A DNA stretch of 64,000 bases from an uncultured Roseibium sp. (GTDB lineage Bacteria > Pseudomonadota > Alphaproteobacteria > Rhizobiales > Stappiaceae). Below the pieces are notes generated by a model that saw nothing but the letters and a program-made list of their open reading frames with translations, was not told where the DNA came from and made no database searches. The stretch covers positions 1,178,001 through 1,242,000 of the forward strand of contig NZ_CANLVF010000002.1 in NCBI RefSeq assembly GCF_947494555.1. Direction: 5' to 3'. Within the stretch, counting starts at the first letter, position 1. The number at the start of each line of letters is the position of its first letter. The translations under genes and the position numbers were made by a program. Positions 1-8,068 of the stretch are shown in pieces.

Positions 1-12
1 GGATATCTTTTT

Positions 13-519
13 GTGTCGACGCTCGGGGCAATTCCAGAGACAGGTGAAATCAACGATACGGCAGCTTCAGGGCGCGGCGTTTACCGCGCACTCCAGATCG
101 TCACCGCGTCTATGGTCGATGATGGCTTGCTGGACAGGAAACGAGCGAAATGCTTCGTTTTCGGACTATGGTTCATGACCGAGACGGAAGCGCGCCGACC
201 GTTTGAGACCAACGCGGACCTTCAAGACGCCTACGAGATCGACACCATTGCCGTTTTGCCCGTCGATGGCGGCGGAGATCTCTTTGCTGCACATCTCGAC
301 AACCCGGTGGAATATGCCCGTCAATATACCGGGTACACGAAAGCCTTCGCGGCGAGTTCCCTGCGCAAGCAGCTTTTCGAACCCACATTGGGCGCCGGCA
401 AGGATACAAAATGGCTGGAGGATGAGTTCTTCCGGCGGTTTGAAGTGCTCTACCGCGAAAACACGGCGGCCTACGCTCTGGAACAGTGGCATCTGAGTGT
501 TGTTTTGAAACGGAAATGA
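13..519 (+). CDS. Hypothetical protein, possibly 5'-truncated by the window edge
   Basis: A protein of 168 residues is read from a GTG at base 13, but the frame stays open back to base 1, so the true start may lie outside the window. I see no signal peptide, membrane segment or catalytic motif that I recognise. The C-terminal half is rich in aromatic and charged residues (WLEDEFFRRFEVLY), suggesting a soluble cytoplasmic protein. It converges with the ABC exporter gene ending 36 bp downstream, so it is not part of that operon. The function is unknown. It is kept as real because the frame is long, codon use is GC3-rich like its neighbours, and the overlapping frames make no sensible protein. 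Confidence 0.6.
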   Translation: MSTLGAIPETGEINDTAASGRGVYRALQIVTASMVDDGLLDRKRAKCFVFGLWFMTETEARRPFETNADLQDAYEIDTIAVLPVDGGGDLFAAHLDNPVEYARQYTGYTKAFAASSLRKQLFEPTLGAGKDTKWLEDEFFRRFEVLYRENTAAYALEQWHLSVVLKRK

Positions 520-555
520 AGACTGCTCGTCTTCTCGATCCTGACTGAATGAACG

Positions 556-2439
556 CTATTCAGCCGCGCTGAGCGCGAGAAATCCTCCGGACTGCCGCTC
601 CCAAAGCGCGGCATAAAGCCCGCCGCGTGCCAAAAGGTCACGATGGGTGCCCTCCTCCACGATCATCCCCTTGTCCATGACAACCAGACGGTCCATTGCC
701 GCGATGGTCGACAGGCGGTGGGCGACCGCGAGCGTGGTGCGCCCGTCCATGATTTTGGCAAGGTTCTGCTGGATGGCGATTTCAGCTTCGCTGTCGAGCG
801 CGGACGTCGCCTCATCGAGGATCAGAATGGGGGCATTTTTCAGGAGAACCCGGGCGATGGTGATGCGTTGCCGTTGACCTCCGGACAGTTTGACACCCCG
901 GTCGCCGACATGTGCATCGAGTCCTTCGCGGCCCTTGCTGTCTTTTTGTTCATCGATAAATTCAAGTGCCTCGGCGGCATGCGCAGCAATGCGAATTTCC
1001 TCATCATTTGCGCCGGGCTTGCCGTAACGGATGTTATCGCGAATGGATCGGTTCAAGAGGGAGATATCCTGCGTGACAACACCAATTTGGCCGCGCAGCG
1101 ATGTTTGCGTGACGTCCCTGACGTCCTGTCCGTCGATCCTGATGCTGCCATCTGAAACATCACGCAGGCGCATCAGAAGGGAAATGACCGTGGATTTGCC
1201 TGCCCCTGAAAGTCCAACGAGACCGACCCTTTCGCCTGGCTCGATAGACAAATTGAAGGCATTCAGAACAGCCTTGCGGTCCTTGCGATAAGCGAATGAG
1301 ACGTTGTCAAATCCGATCCTGCCGTCTTCGACTTTCAGTGCGGATGCTTCGGGCCTGTCCTTGATTTCGGGTTGACTGGTCATGATCGGCATCGCGTCCT
1401 TGATCGTTCCCAGCGTACTCGTGATCGACTGCCCCACACCGATAAAGCTTGAGGATGCAGCCGAAAGAGCTCGCGTGACGGTCAAGCCCGCAACAAAATC
1501 CCCGATCGAAACCCATCCTCCGGTCATACCCCAAAACCCGACTACAACGATGGATAGGATCATCAACACGTTGAGGAAATAGACGCTGCCGTCGGTCAGT
1601 ATGTAGGCCCTGTTTTCGCTGTGCCTTGTGTCGATCGTTTCCCCGATAACCTTGCGGATGGCGCCCGCCTCTGAATCTTCTGCCGCAAACAGCTTGACCA
1701 TGGCGATATTCGAATAAACGTCGGTCATCGCGCCCGTGGCCCGGGAGTTCGCCGCCGCAACCTTTGCGGACCGTTGCATATAAGCCGGAACGGCTAACCA
1801 GGCGACCAGCGTATTGGCGACAATCCAGACAAACACCGGCAGTGCCAGCGGCCACGACAGTGCAACGAGCAACAAAAGCGACCCGCCGAACTGAATTGCA
1901 AGATAAGGGATCCGCTCGATTGCGAGCATCATCTGGCGATGGACCGACATCGTCACTTGCGCGATGCGCGAAGCAACCTGGCCAGCAAACGTGTCTTCGA
2001 AAAAGGCCAGATCCTGTGCTTCAACCGCCTTGTGGGCCTGCCAGCGCATTGCCGCCGGCAGAAGAATGCGCACTGTTTGAAAGGCGAATGTCTGGCGCAG
2101 CAGGAAAACCAGCGGATCCAGAATAACGAACAGGCCAAAGAACCCAAGCAACGCCCAGCCGTGGTCCGTCAAAAACTGTGGTGCGCCTTGGTCTGTAACG
2201 CCGTCGACGACATAGGCAATTGCCCAGATGCCCGCCAGTCCCAGCGCCGATGAAATCATTGCCAAGGCGCTTACGATCAGAAGCTGGCGGCGAAACATCT
2301 TGGCAAAATGCCAAACAAGCCTGAGCGGCCCCTGGTCCGGTAGAGGCGTCACTGGCAGATCAAGCGGCTTCAGGTGTGTTTCAAACGGGCGAAAGTATCT
2401 GTCGATCAAGCCCGCAAACAATGGCCTGGCGAATGCCAC
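556..2439 (-). CDS. ABC exporter, fused permease and ATPase (MsbA/ATM1-like)
   Basis: This half-transporter of 627 residues would work as a homodimer in the inner membrane, exporting an unknown lipid, peptide or drug. The N-terminal half (about 50-340) has the hydrophobic spans of an exporter transmembrane domain. The C-terminal half is a complete nucleotide-binding domain: Walker A GLSGAGKST, Q-loop, signature LSGGQ, Walker B ILILDEATSALD and switch histidine AVAHR. The start is GTG with GGGAG about 9 nt upstream. The opposite-oriented gene on its left is unrelated. The SufR-like regulator just upstream on the same strand, 34 bp away, may be cotranscribed. The substrate cannot be read from the sequence. 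Confidence 0.9.
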   Translation of the reverse strand: MAFARPLFAGLIDRYFRPFETHLKPLDLPVTPLPDQGPLRLVWHFAKMFRRQLLIVSALAMISSALGLAGIWAIAYVVDGVTDQGAPQFLTDHGWALLGFFGLFVILDPLVFLLRQTFAFQTVRILLPAAMRWQAHKAVEAQDLAFFEDTFAGQVASRIAQVTMSVHRQMMLAIERIPYLAIQFGGSLLLLVALSWPLALPVFVWIVANTLVAWLAVPAYMQRSAKVAAANSRATGAMTDVYSNIAMVKLFAAEDSEAGAIRKVIGETIDTRHSENRAYILTDGSVYFLNVLMILSIVVVGFWGMTGGWVSIGDFVAGLTVTRALSAASSSFIGVGQSITSTLGTIKDAMPIMTSQPEIKDRPEASALKVEDGRIGFDNVSFAYRKDRKAVLNAFNLSIEPGERVGLVGLSGAGKSTVISLLMRLRDVSDGSIRIDGQDVRDVTQTSLRGQIGVVTQDISLLNRSIRDNIRYGKPGANDEEIRIAAHAAEALEFIDEQKDSKGREGLDAHVGDRGVKLSGGQRQRITIARVLLKNAPILILDEATSALDSEAEIAIQQNLAKIMDGRTTLAVAHRLSTIAAMDRLVVMDKGMIVEEGTHRDLLARGGLYAALWERQSGGFLALSAAE

Positions 2440-2473
2440 ACTTCAAACTCCCGGCGTTGGGGTTGGAGTCAAC

Positions 2474-3118
2474 TCATTCAGAGCCTTCAACGCTATCCTG
2501 AGGTCTGATTCTGTACATACAGCGGCGGTCCCCAGATAAAAGATGTTCGATACGCTCAACAACGACTTCTGGCCCGAGCACCTTTTTGAACAAGCTGAGC
2601 TCTGACCGGCAAAATCCCTGGCAGGCCGTCGCAGCCGCGCAGATCGAGCAATGATTTTCAACGAGAAGAAAGCCGTCCCGGTCACTGATCGCTTCGGCCA
2701 TGTAGCCTTCGTGACTTCTCAGATCTGCCAGGATCTCGACTTTATCCTTCAAATCCGAAACATCACTCATGGCCGCGCTGTAGGATTGGCTGGCCTTTGC
2801 TTCCCTATGCGCAATGAGGTTTTCCAGTCCGTCTTCACCGTATAGGTCGGTCACGCCGCCAAGCAGGCCCAGTATCAGGTTGGCATGACTGTCTGGAAAC
2901 TGCTGATGACCTTTCGATGTGAGTTGCCAAACCCGCTTCGGGCGCCCGACGGAGCCCTTTACATCTTCGAAGCCGACCAGATCTTCCTGGTTCAAGCCGT
3001 CAAGATGCTGCCTTACGGCGACAGCGGTAACACTCAGATCCTCCGCCAGTTCTCCCGCTGTCTGCGGTCCAGCGGATTTCAGAGCATTCAACAGTCGGGT
3101 TCGTGTGCGATCGGCCAT
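2474..3118 (-). CDS. SufR/ArsR-like winged-helix regulator with C-terminal Fe-S cysteine cluster
   Basis: A transcription factor of 214 residues. The N-terminus (about 5-75) is a winged helix with the recognition segment SVTAVAVRQHLDGL and a wing at GSVGRPKRVW. The C-terminus carries cysteines spaced like those of the SufR family: CSIC, ACQGFC, then a last Cys in GDRRCMYRI. In SufR-type proteins such residues bind a 4Fe-4S cluster that senses iron or oxidative state. The family assignment is from this cysteine pattern and from the G-RPK-W wing. It lies 34 bp upstream of the ABC exporter gene on the same strand and may control it. No suf genes are in the window, so the target is an inference. 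Confidence 0.8.
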   Translation of the reverse strand: MADRTRTRLLNALKSAGPQTAGELAEDLSVTAVAVRQHLDGLNQEDLVGFEDVKGSVGRPKRVWQLTSKGHQQFPDSHANLILGLLGGVTDLYGEDGLENLIAHREAKASQSYSAAMSDVSDLKDKVEILADLRSHEGYMAEAISDRDGFLLVENHCSICAAATACQGFCRSELSLFKKVLGPEVVVERIEHLLSGDRRCMYRIRPQDSVEGSE

Positions 3119-3487
3119 GGCGACTATATAGGCGCGTTTCTTTATAAAAAAATAGTTCTCTTTTCTTATTGATGAAGTGGGACCTGAAAAAAAGAAACCG
3201 AATTATCAACGCACTGACACCGGCACTGCTTCAGCGAATTGCTGGCGCCACAAACCCCAGCCTGCGTGTGAGACCTGTCCCCACAGGGTCCATTTGCGGC
3301 GTTTTCCGCCTTTGCGCCAAGATCACCGGCGCCGAAAACACCTTCAGTGCAGAATTCAACTCGTATTTTCTATTTTCCCGAAATACAATCGGGCTAACAA
3401 ATTGAGTTGCTTCAGAGACTAAAAGTCGGCGTTCTAACTCTTCTTTTAGCTTCTTCCCTTTAGAAACAAATAAATTTGGAGGGAGTG
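3119..3487. other. Intergenic region between divergent regulator and GGDEF-EAL gene
   Basis: No convincing gene is seen in these 369 bases. The part next to the SufR-like start (around 3140-3175) is AT-rich and probably holds its promoter. The last 20 bases hold a strong Shine-Dalgarno, GGAGGGA, for the GGDEF-EAL gene. Two short frames on the plus strand (3169-3422) lack ribosome binding sites and protein-like composition. Confidence 0.5.
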
Positions 3488-5485
3488 ATGGAAAAGATCA
3501 GGGCTTTCCTAAGGTGGATGATGATCGATCCGCGTCATCCCGAAATTGCCCAGGCCCAGTACAACGAGCTGAGAACTCAGATTCCGTCGCTTTACGCGCT
3601 GTTGATGGTGAACGCCGTTGCGGTGGCCTATACGCATTACGACGTCGCTCCGGTCTACCTTACCGTCGGCGTTCTCGTCCCGATGCTCATCCTGACGACG
3701 GTGCGCATGATTGCCTGGCTCCGCGCCAGCAAGATCACGCTCGGTCCGGACGAGGCGATCCGGAAGATGCGCCAGACCGTTCTGCTCGGCAGTGTGGTTG
3801 CGGTCATCTACATTTCGTGGTCGCTGAGCCTTGATGGTTATGGTGGCCCCGAAGAACGCGGGCACATCGCGCTTTTCATTGCAATCACCGTCATCGGCTG
3901 CATTTTCTGCCTCATGAACCTGCCTCAGGCTGCGCTCATGGTGATGTTCATCGTGACCGTGCCTTATCTGATTCACTACGTAAGGCAGGATCAGGATGTC
4001 TATTTTGCCATTGCGATGAATATCTTTCTGGTTTGTCTGGTGGTTCTGCAGGTGCTGATCAGCGGCTATACCGGCTTTTGCAAACTGGTCAAATCGCAAG
4101 CGGACCTTGCAGCCAAGCAGCGTGAGACGGAGCTGTTGAATGCCGAAAACGCACGGCTGGCGCAGACCGATGCGCTCACCGAGCTGCCAAACCGGCGTTA
4201 CTTTTTCAACCGCGTGGCGACCCTCATAACAAACCGCGAAAAGCAGCAAGGCAAGTTTGCTGTCGGCGTTATCGACCTTGACCGGTTCAAGCCGGTCAAT
4301 GACACCTATGGTCATAAGGTTGGCGACCAGCTTCTGATGGCAGTCGGTCAAAGATTCAAGGAGCTTGACCTTGATGATATCGAGATTTGCCGGCTCGGCG
4401 GGGACGAATTCGGCTTTCTTTATCTCGGCGATCTGGAGAATGCTGAAAAGACCGGCCAGTCGATCTGCGACCTGATCAGCGAACCCTACCGTATTGGCGA
4501 AATGACACTCACCGTGGGCGCGTCCTGCGGCATCGCCTTCTACCCTGAGGCCGGCACCACGGCGCACGCGCTTTTCGACCGCTCCGACTACGCGCTTTAC
4601 AATTCCAAGACAACGTCACGCGGACAAACAACGGTCTATTCGGAAGAACACGAAGCGCGGATCCGTTCGGAACGCGCCATCGAAAATGCCCTGCAGAGTG
4701 CGGATCTCGACACGGAATTTCAGGTGTATTTCCAGCCCGTCGTTTCGCTGCCGGACCAGATTGTCGTCGGGTTCGAGGCCCTGGCGAGATGGCACAGCCC
4801 GGTGCTGGGCAAAGTCGCGCCGGACAAGTTCATAGCCGTCGCGGAACGCACTGGCCAGATAAACCGTCTGACGTTGTCGCTCTTCGGCAAAGCCATCAAA
4901 CAGATAAAGGAATTGCCGGGCGACCTGAGTCTTTCCTTCAATCTCTCCGCGCAAGACATTACGTCCGCGCAGACCGTGGATACGCTGCTTGAAGCGATCG
5001 AGCAACACAAGGTCAATCCAAGGCTGATCACGTTCGAAATTACGGAAACATCCGTCATCGGCAGCTACGAGGCCGCGGAAGCCTGCCTCAAGACGCTGCG
5101 CGGTGCCGGTGTGAAACTGGCTCTGGACGATTTCGGCACCGGCTATTCCAGCCTCGGGTATCTCCACCGCCTGCCAATTGATTGCGTCAAGGTGGATCGA
5201 AGCTTCGTTGCCAGCATTCACGAACCTGTCGCAATCGGGGTTATTACCTCTATTGTCAATCTGTGCCGCTCGATGGAAATGCTTTGTGTTGTCGAAGGCG
5301 TGGAGGACAGGACCCAGCTTGATCTCTTGAAGGCGCTTCGCTGCAACCTTGTGCAGGGGTATCACTTTGCGCCGCCCATGGCGTTCAGCGAAATTGCCGA
5401 AAGTGCAGCGTCAAGCGGTACCATTGCCGGCCTGCCCTTGTCATGCACGGACGGCATGGAACAGTTGCGGCTTTCAAGCGCCTGA
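3488..5485 (+). CDS. Membrane GGDEF-EAL cyclic-di-GMP turnover protein
   Basis: An inner-membrane protein of about 665 residues with both diguanylate cyclase and phosphodiesterase domains. The N-terminus (about 30-210) has around six hydrophobic segments forming a sensor of unknown ligand. A short coiled region follows, then a GGDEF domain with an intact GGDEF signature (RLGGDEF). The upstream RxxD inhibitory site is not visible. The EAL domain retains EALAR, the Asn of NLSAQD, the Glu of EITET, DDFGTGYSS, the Lys of VKVDRSF and the Glu of VVEGVED, so phosphodiesterase activity looks possible. The ATG at 3488 is preferred over the TTG at 3476 because GGAGGGA sits just before it. Confidence 0.93.
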   Translation: MEKIRAFLRWMMIDPRHPEIAQAQYNELRTQIPSLYALLMVNAVAVAYTHYDVAPVYLTVGVLVPMLILTTVRMIAWLRASKITLGPDEAIRKMRQTVLLGSVVAVIYISWSLSLDGYGGPEERGHIALFIAITVIGCIFCLMNLPQAALMVMFIVTVPYLIHYVRQDQDVYFAIAMNIFLVCLVVLQVLISGYTGFCKLVKSQADLAAKQRETELLNAENARLAQTDALTELPNRRYFFNRVATLITNREKQQGKFAVGVIDLDRFKPVNDTYGHKVGDQLLMAVGQRFKELDLDDIEICRLGGDEFGFLYLGDLENAEKTGQSICDLISEPYRIGEMTLTVGASCGIAFYPEAGTTAHALFDRSDYALYNSKTTSRGQTTVYSEEHEARIRSERAIENALQSADLDTEFQVYFQPVVSLPDQIVVGFEALARWHSPVLGKVAPDKFIAVAERTGQINRLTLSLFGKAIKQIKELPGDLSLSFNLSAQDITSAQTVDTLLEAIEQHKVNPRLITFEITETSVIGSYEAAEACLKTLRGAGVKLALDDFGTGYSSLGYLHRLPIDCVKVDRSFVASIHEPVAIGVITSIVNLCRSMEMLCVVEGVEDRTQLDLLKALRCNLVQGYHFAPPMAFSEIAESAASSGTIAGLPLSCTDGMEQLRLSSA

Positions 5486-5532
5486 CGCAACCGGTTTCCA
5501 GCACGTTTTGTCCGCTTTTCCGGAGTTCACGC

Positions 5533-5847
5533 ATGGCCGCAGGAACGAAACGGCAAAAGGAGATGCGCAAAGCCCTGCGCATTCTTTTGCCGCGAGTGCC
5601 GATGCGCGACGCGGAAGCCATTCTTGCTGGTGCGCTCGCCGGTCACTTGCGTCATCTACCGCCCTCGATTGCCCTCTGGCAGGCTACCACCAGCTACATA
5701 CGGCATGAGCTGACAGAGTACGACACCCTGCTGGAAGACGGCTATGACCGGGATTCAGCGCGTTTCTTCGTTGTGGACGCCATGAACGACGTCCTTAGCA
5801 ATTGGGGTTGCAACAAAATCATCGCGGACGCTGACGAAGCGCCCTAA
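5533..5847 (+). CDS. DUF2293 domain protein
   Basis: A small protein of about 104 residues with the DUF2293 pattern: an N-terminal RKALRILLPRVP stretch, RHELTEYDTLL in the middle and a DRDSARFFVVDAMNDVL segment before a Trp-Gly-Cys. The family is common in alphaproteobacteria and has no established function. The start at 5533 has GGAG seven bases upstream and avoids the overlap with the GGDEF-EAL gene that the longer reading from 5443 would need. It lies 47 bp downstream of that gene on the same strand and could be cotranscribed, but nothing ties it to c-di-GMP signalling. Confidence 0.75.
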   Translation: MAAGTKRQKEMRKALRILLPRVPMRDAEAILAGALAGHLRHLPPSIALWQATTSYIRHELTEYDTLLEDGYDRDSARFFVVDAMNDVLSNWGCNKIIADADEAP

Positions 5848-5856
5848 TTCATTCTC

Positions 5857-6249
5857 TCACGGTCGTCTGGCAACCAGATCTATCTCAACGAGCGCATCAA
5901 CAGCCAGTCCCGTTACGCCTACGCATGTGCGCCCCGGGAGTTTGTCAGCCGGGAAATACGACCGATATGCCTCGTTCATCTCGTGGTAGTCACGCTTGAA
6001 CTCAGTCAGGTAAACCCTCGCAAAAACGACGTTCTCGAGGCTCAGATCAACTCCGGCCAGAACGAGCTTCAGGTTTTCCATGACACGGCGCGTCTGCGCT
6101 GCAACACCTTCCGGCAAAGGGGCTTCCGGATTATCCGGATCAGTCGGCATCTGACCGGTGATGAAGATCCAGCCATCCGTCTCAACGGCATGGGAAAAAG
6201 GAGCAACCGGCTGAGGCGCACTGCCGATCATGTGATGGATTGGAAGCAT
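5857..6249 (-). CDS. RidA/YjgF family protein (reactive enamine/imine deaminase-like)
   Basis: A protein of 130 residues with the RidA fold signature: FITGQMP near residue 30, VVFARVYLTEF in the middle, and the C-terminal RTCVGVTGLAVDALVEIDLVA. The Arg of GRTCVG is the catalytic arginine position that separates RidA-like members from inactive paralogues, so hydrolysis of enamine or imine intermediates is plausible. Family members act as cytoplasmic trimers. The start has GGAG seven bases upstream. It is followed downstream by the convergent DUF2293 gene and preceded by a MOSC gene on the same strand 38 bp away, so the two may be cotranscribed. The specific substrate is not inferable. Confidence 0.88.
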   Translation of the reverse strand: MLPIHHMIGSAPQPVAPFSHAVETDGWIFITGQMPTDPDNPEAPLPEGVAAQTRRVMENLKLVLAGVDLSLENVVFARVYLTEFKRDYHEMNEAYRSYFPADKLPGRTCVGVTGLAVDALVEIDLVARRP

Positions 6250-6287
6250 TAAGGTCTCCGGAAAGGTTTGAGCACATTACAGCCAGA

Positions 6288-6911
6288 CTAACTCTTCGTC
6301 CGCGGATAAATCCATTGCTCTGGAACATGGGCCGTTACGGTTTCGCCCGGCCTGATCACACCGGGCTTTTCTATATAACCCACCACCCCGCGCAGGCCTC
6401 TGGCTACCTTTGGAAACAGAAGGTCCAAGCCCTCGCGTTCCGGATTGTGGCTGCCAATCGCTTCGCCGGAGAACCTGCAAGGTATGTTCTCACCGTCGAT
6501 GCGGATGACGGCCCCGCCATCGAAAACGAGACGGGTGCGCGCTGGCAACCGCGTCAGGTTCGGGACAGCCGACAGCAAGATGTTGCCGCCTATCCACTCC
6601 GGCATCAATTTCGCAATGCCCATCCTTTCGGCAACCAGGACCAGCTCCTCGACGGAAAGTATGGAGACCTGCCTTTCGTTGCACATTTCTGTTCCGCGAG
6701 GATACCAGGGTTCCCGTCCCCCCGATCTGCGCGTAAAGCCCGCATGCCGGTCGCCAGGTATTCCTTCAAAGGTCAGCTCAAGGCTTTCAACGGCTGTTGT
6801 CTGGAAATCGTCCGTCGAAACAGTTCGCAAGACGCCCTCGACGTTTCCGGACACCTTGAACCGCGCTGTCGTTTGAATCGCGTCAGGCAACAAGGTGAGC
6901 TGCTCGGTCAT
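6288..6911 (-). CDS. MOSC domain protein (sulfur-carrier/Moco C-terminal-like)
   Basis: A protein of 207 residues with a MOSC domain. The hallmark is a conserved cysteine in the segment DGENIPCRFSGEAI, near residue 140, and an N-terminal beta region with the GDRHAGFTR motif typical of the family. MOSC domains bind sulfur or molybdenum-cofactor intermediates; examples are YiiM/YcbX and the Moco sulfurase C-terminus. YiiM-type enzymes detoxify N-hydroxylated bases, but that role is not proved here. AGGAG six bases before ATG 6911 fixes the start. It lies upstream of the ridA-like gene on the same strand. Confidence 0.88.
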   Translation of the reverse strand: MTEQLTLLPDAIQTTARFKVSGNVEGVLRTVSTDDFQTTAVESLELTFEGIPGDRHAGFTRRSGGREPWYPRGTEMCNERQVSILSVEELVLVAERMGIAKLMPEWIGGNILLSAVPNLTRLPARTRLVFDGGAVIRIDGENIPCRFSGEAIGSHNPEREGLDLLFPKVARGLRGVVGYIEKPGVIRPGETVTAHVPEQWIYPRTKS

Positions 6912-7045
6912 TTGATACTCCTGTCCATCCTGAACAGCGTCTCTAACCGGAAGCTCTCTTCAACGCCAGCAAATCAATTTGATTTACGCATCAAACACCT
7001 TGATGGCTCCGCCCGTTTTTCGACGGACGCATGGGCCGGAGTGTG

Positions 7046-7071
7046 AAACGGACTGGCGAAACGATCGCCAG
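7046..7071 (-). terminator. Probable intrinsic terminator after the secreted YP-rich protein gene
   Basis: A perfect 7-bp inverted repeat, CTGGCGA / TCGCCAG with a 5-base loop, lies 20 bases past the stop of the gene ending at 7092. On the minus strand it is followed by a short T-rich stretch. The stem is strong but the T-run is weak. Confidence 0.5.
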
Positions 7072-7091
7072 CCCGGTTGCAACTTTATCGG

Positions 7092-7919
7092 TTACTGAAG
7101 TTTGACTGAACACACCATCCGGGTGTGCTGGGAATTGATCCAGCAGTTGGGCGGCAAGGGTCCGGTCGGGATCGGGTAATAGTAGTAGGTCGGCTGATTG
7201 GCGGCATTGGCAATCGCAGCGCCCGTGGCGACGCCTGCAGCATAAGCGCCCGGATGATAGTACGGTCCGTAGGGTCCGTATGGCGGATAATAGGGATGAT
7301 ACGGCGGGTAGTACGGATGATAGGGATGGTGCCACGCCCGGCAACGCGGATCCTGGGGCGAATGATAGCAATAAGGTCCGTAAGGCTCAAAGCCGACCGA
7401 TCCCGGTGCAGTGGCTGTTGTTCTGCCATGATGATGGTGTGGTTGCCGCGCGCTCCTGTCGATGAACAGAGCCACACCGTTGGCACTCTCGGGAAGTTCG
7501 CCACGTAAAACCGTGACCCCGTAAACCATTGATGAGCCTTCCGTCTTCGCGGACGTCAGCTCGACCAGCGCGGGAGCCTTGCCGGTCTCGCTCAAGATAG
7601 ACACGACCGCGTTGGGTGGATTGCCTTTGAAGCCGTCATCTGTGTTCCAGTAATCGGCAAAGTCTTCATTCGAAATCTGGCCGCCGATCCGGTAAGGCCT
7701 GTCGCTGAAATAGAGGACACCGGAATTGGTGCCGGAAAGCGTCAACGACGTGCCGTCAAACGCCATTTCACCGGCTTGTTGAACGAAGTCGTAGGTGGGC
7801 GGCGGGGTCGGATCGGCATTGACAGGCTGCGCGGTTTGCGCGCTTGCCGATCCGCCCACCATCGCGGCCATGAGGCCTGCGCCGATGGCGAATCCGCGCG
7901 AAAATCTTGCGTAGTTCAT
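7092..7919 (-). CDS. Secreted protein with His- and Pro/Tyr-rich C-terminal half
   Basis: A protein of about 275 residues read from ATG 7919, which has AGGAGG just upstream; a longer frame to 7979 lacks one. Residues 1-28 form a classical signal peptide ending ASA-QT. The middle part (about 30-160) is soluble with no domain that I recognise. A His-rich patch (QPHHHHGR) is followed by a low-complexity segment of repeated HPY/YPP/PYG units (about 200-245). A final Cys-containing region has CWINSQ near the end. His- and Tyr-rich tracts could bind metal or self-associate, but that is inference. It probably resides in the periplasm or at the cell surface. Confidence 0.8.
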   Translation of the reverse strand: MNYARFSRGFAIGAGLMAAMVGGSASAQTAQPVNADPTPPPTYDFVQQAGEMAFDGTSLTLSGTNSGVLYFSDRPYRIGGQISNEDFADYWNTDDGFKGNPPNAVVSILSETGKAPALVELTSAKTEGSSMVYGVTVLRGELPESANGVALFIDRSARQPHHHHGRTTATAPGSVGFEPYGPYCYHSPQDPRCRAWHHPYHPYYPPYHPYYPPYGPYGPYYHPGAYAAGVATGAAIANAANQPTYYYYPIPTGPLPPNCWINSQHTRMVCSVKLQ

Positions 7920-8068
7920 TTTTGTGTTCCTCCTACGGGCCAAGCGGGGTGCCCGTTTGCTGACATGCAAACCTTGCACATAGCGCCCGTTCAGATTGTG
8001 ACATAAAACACAATCTGTGTTGGCAAATGCAGCCGCATAAAGGCCGGGGAATTAAATATCGGCAATGC

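Noticed and set aside
3509..4567. 352-residue minus-strand frame opposite the GGDEF-EAL gene
   Set aside because: Antisense to conserved GGDEF sequence; no start signals.
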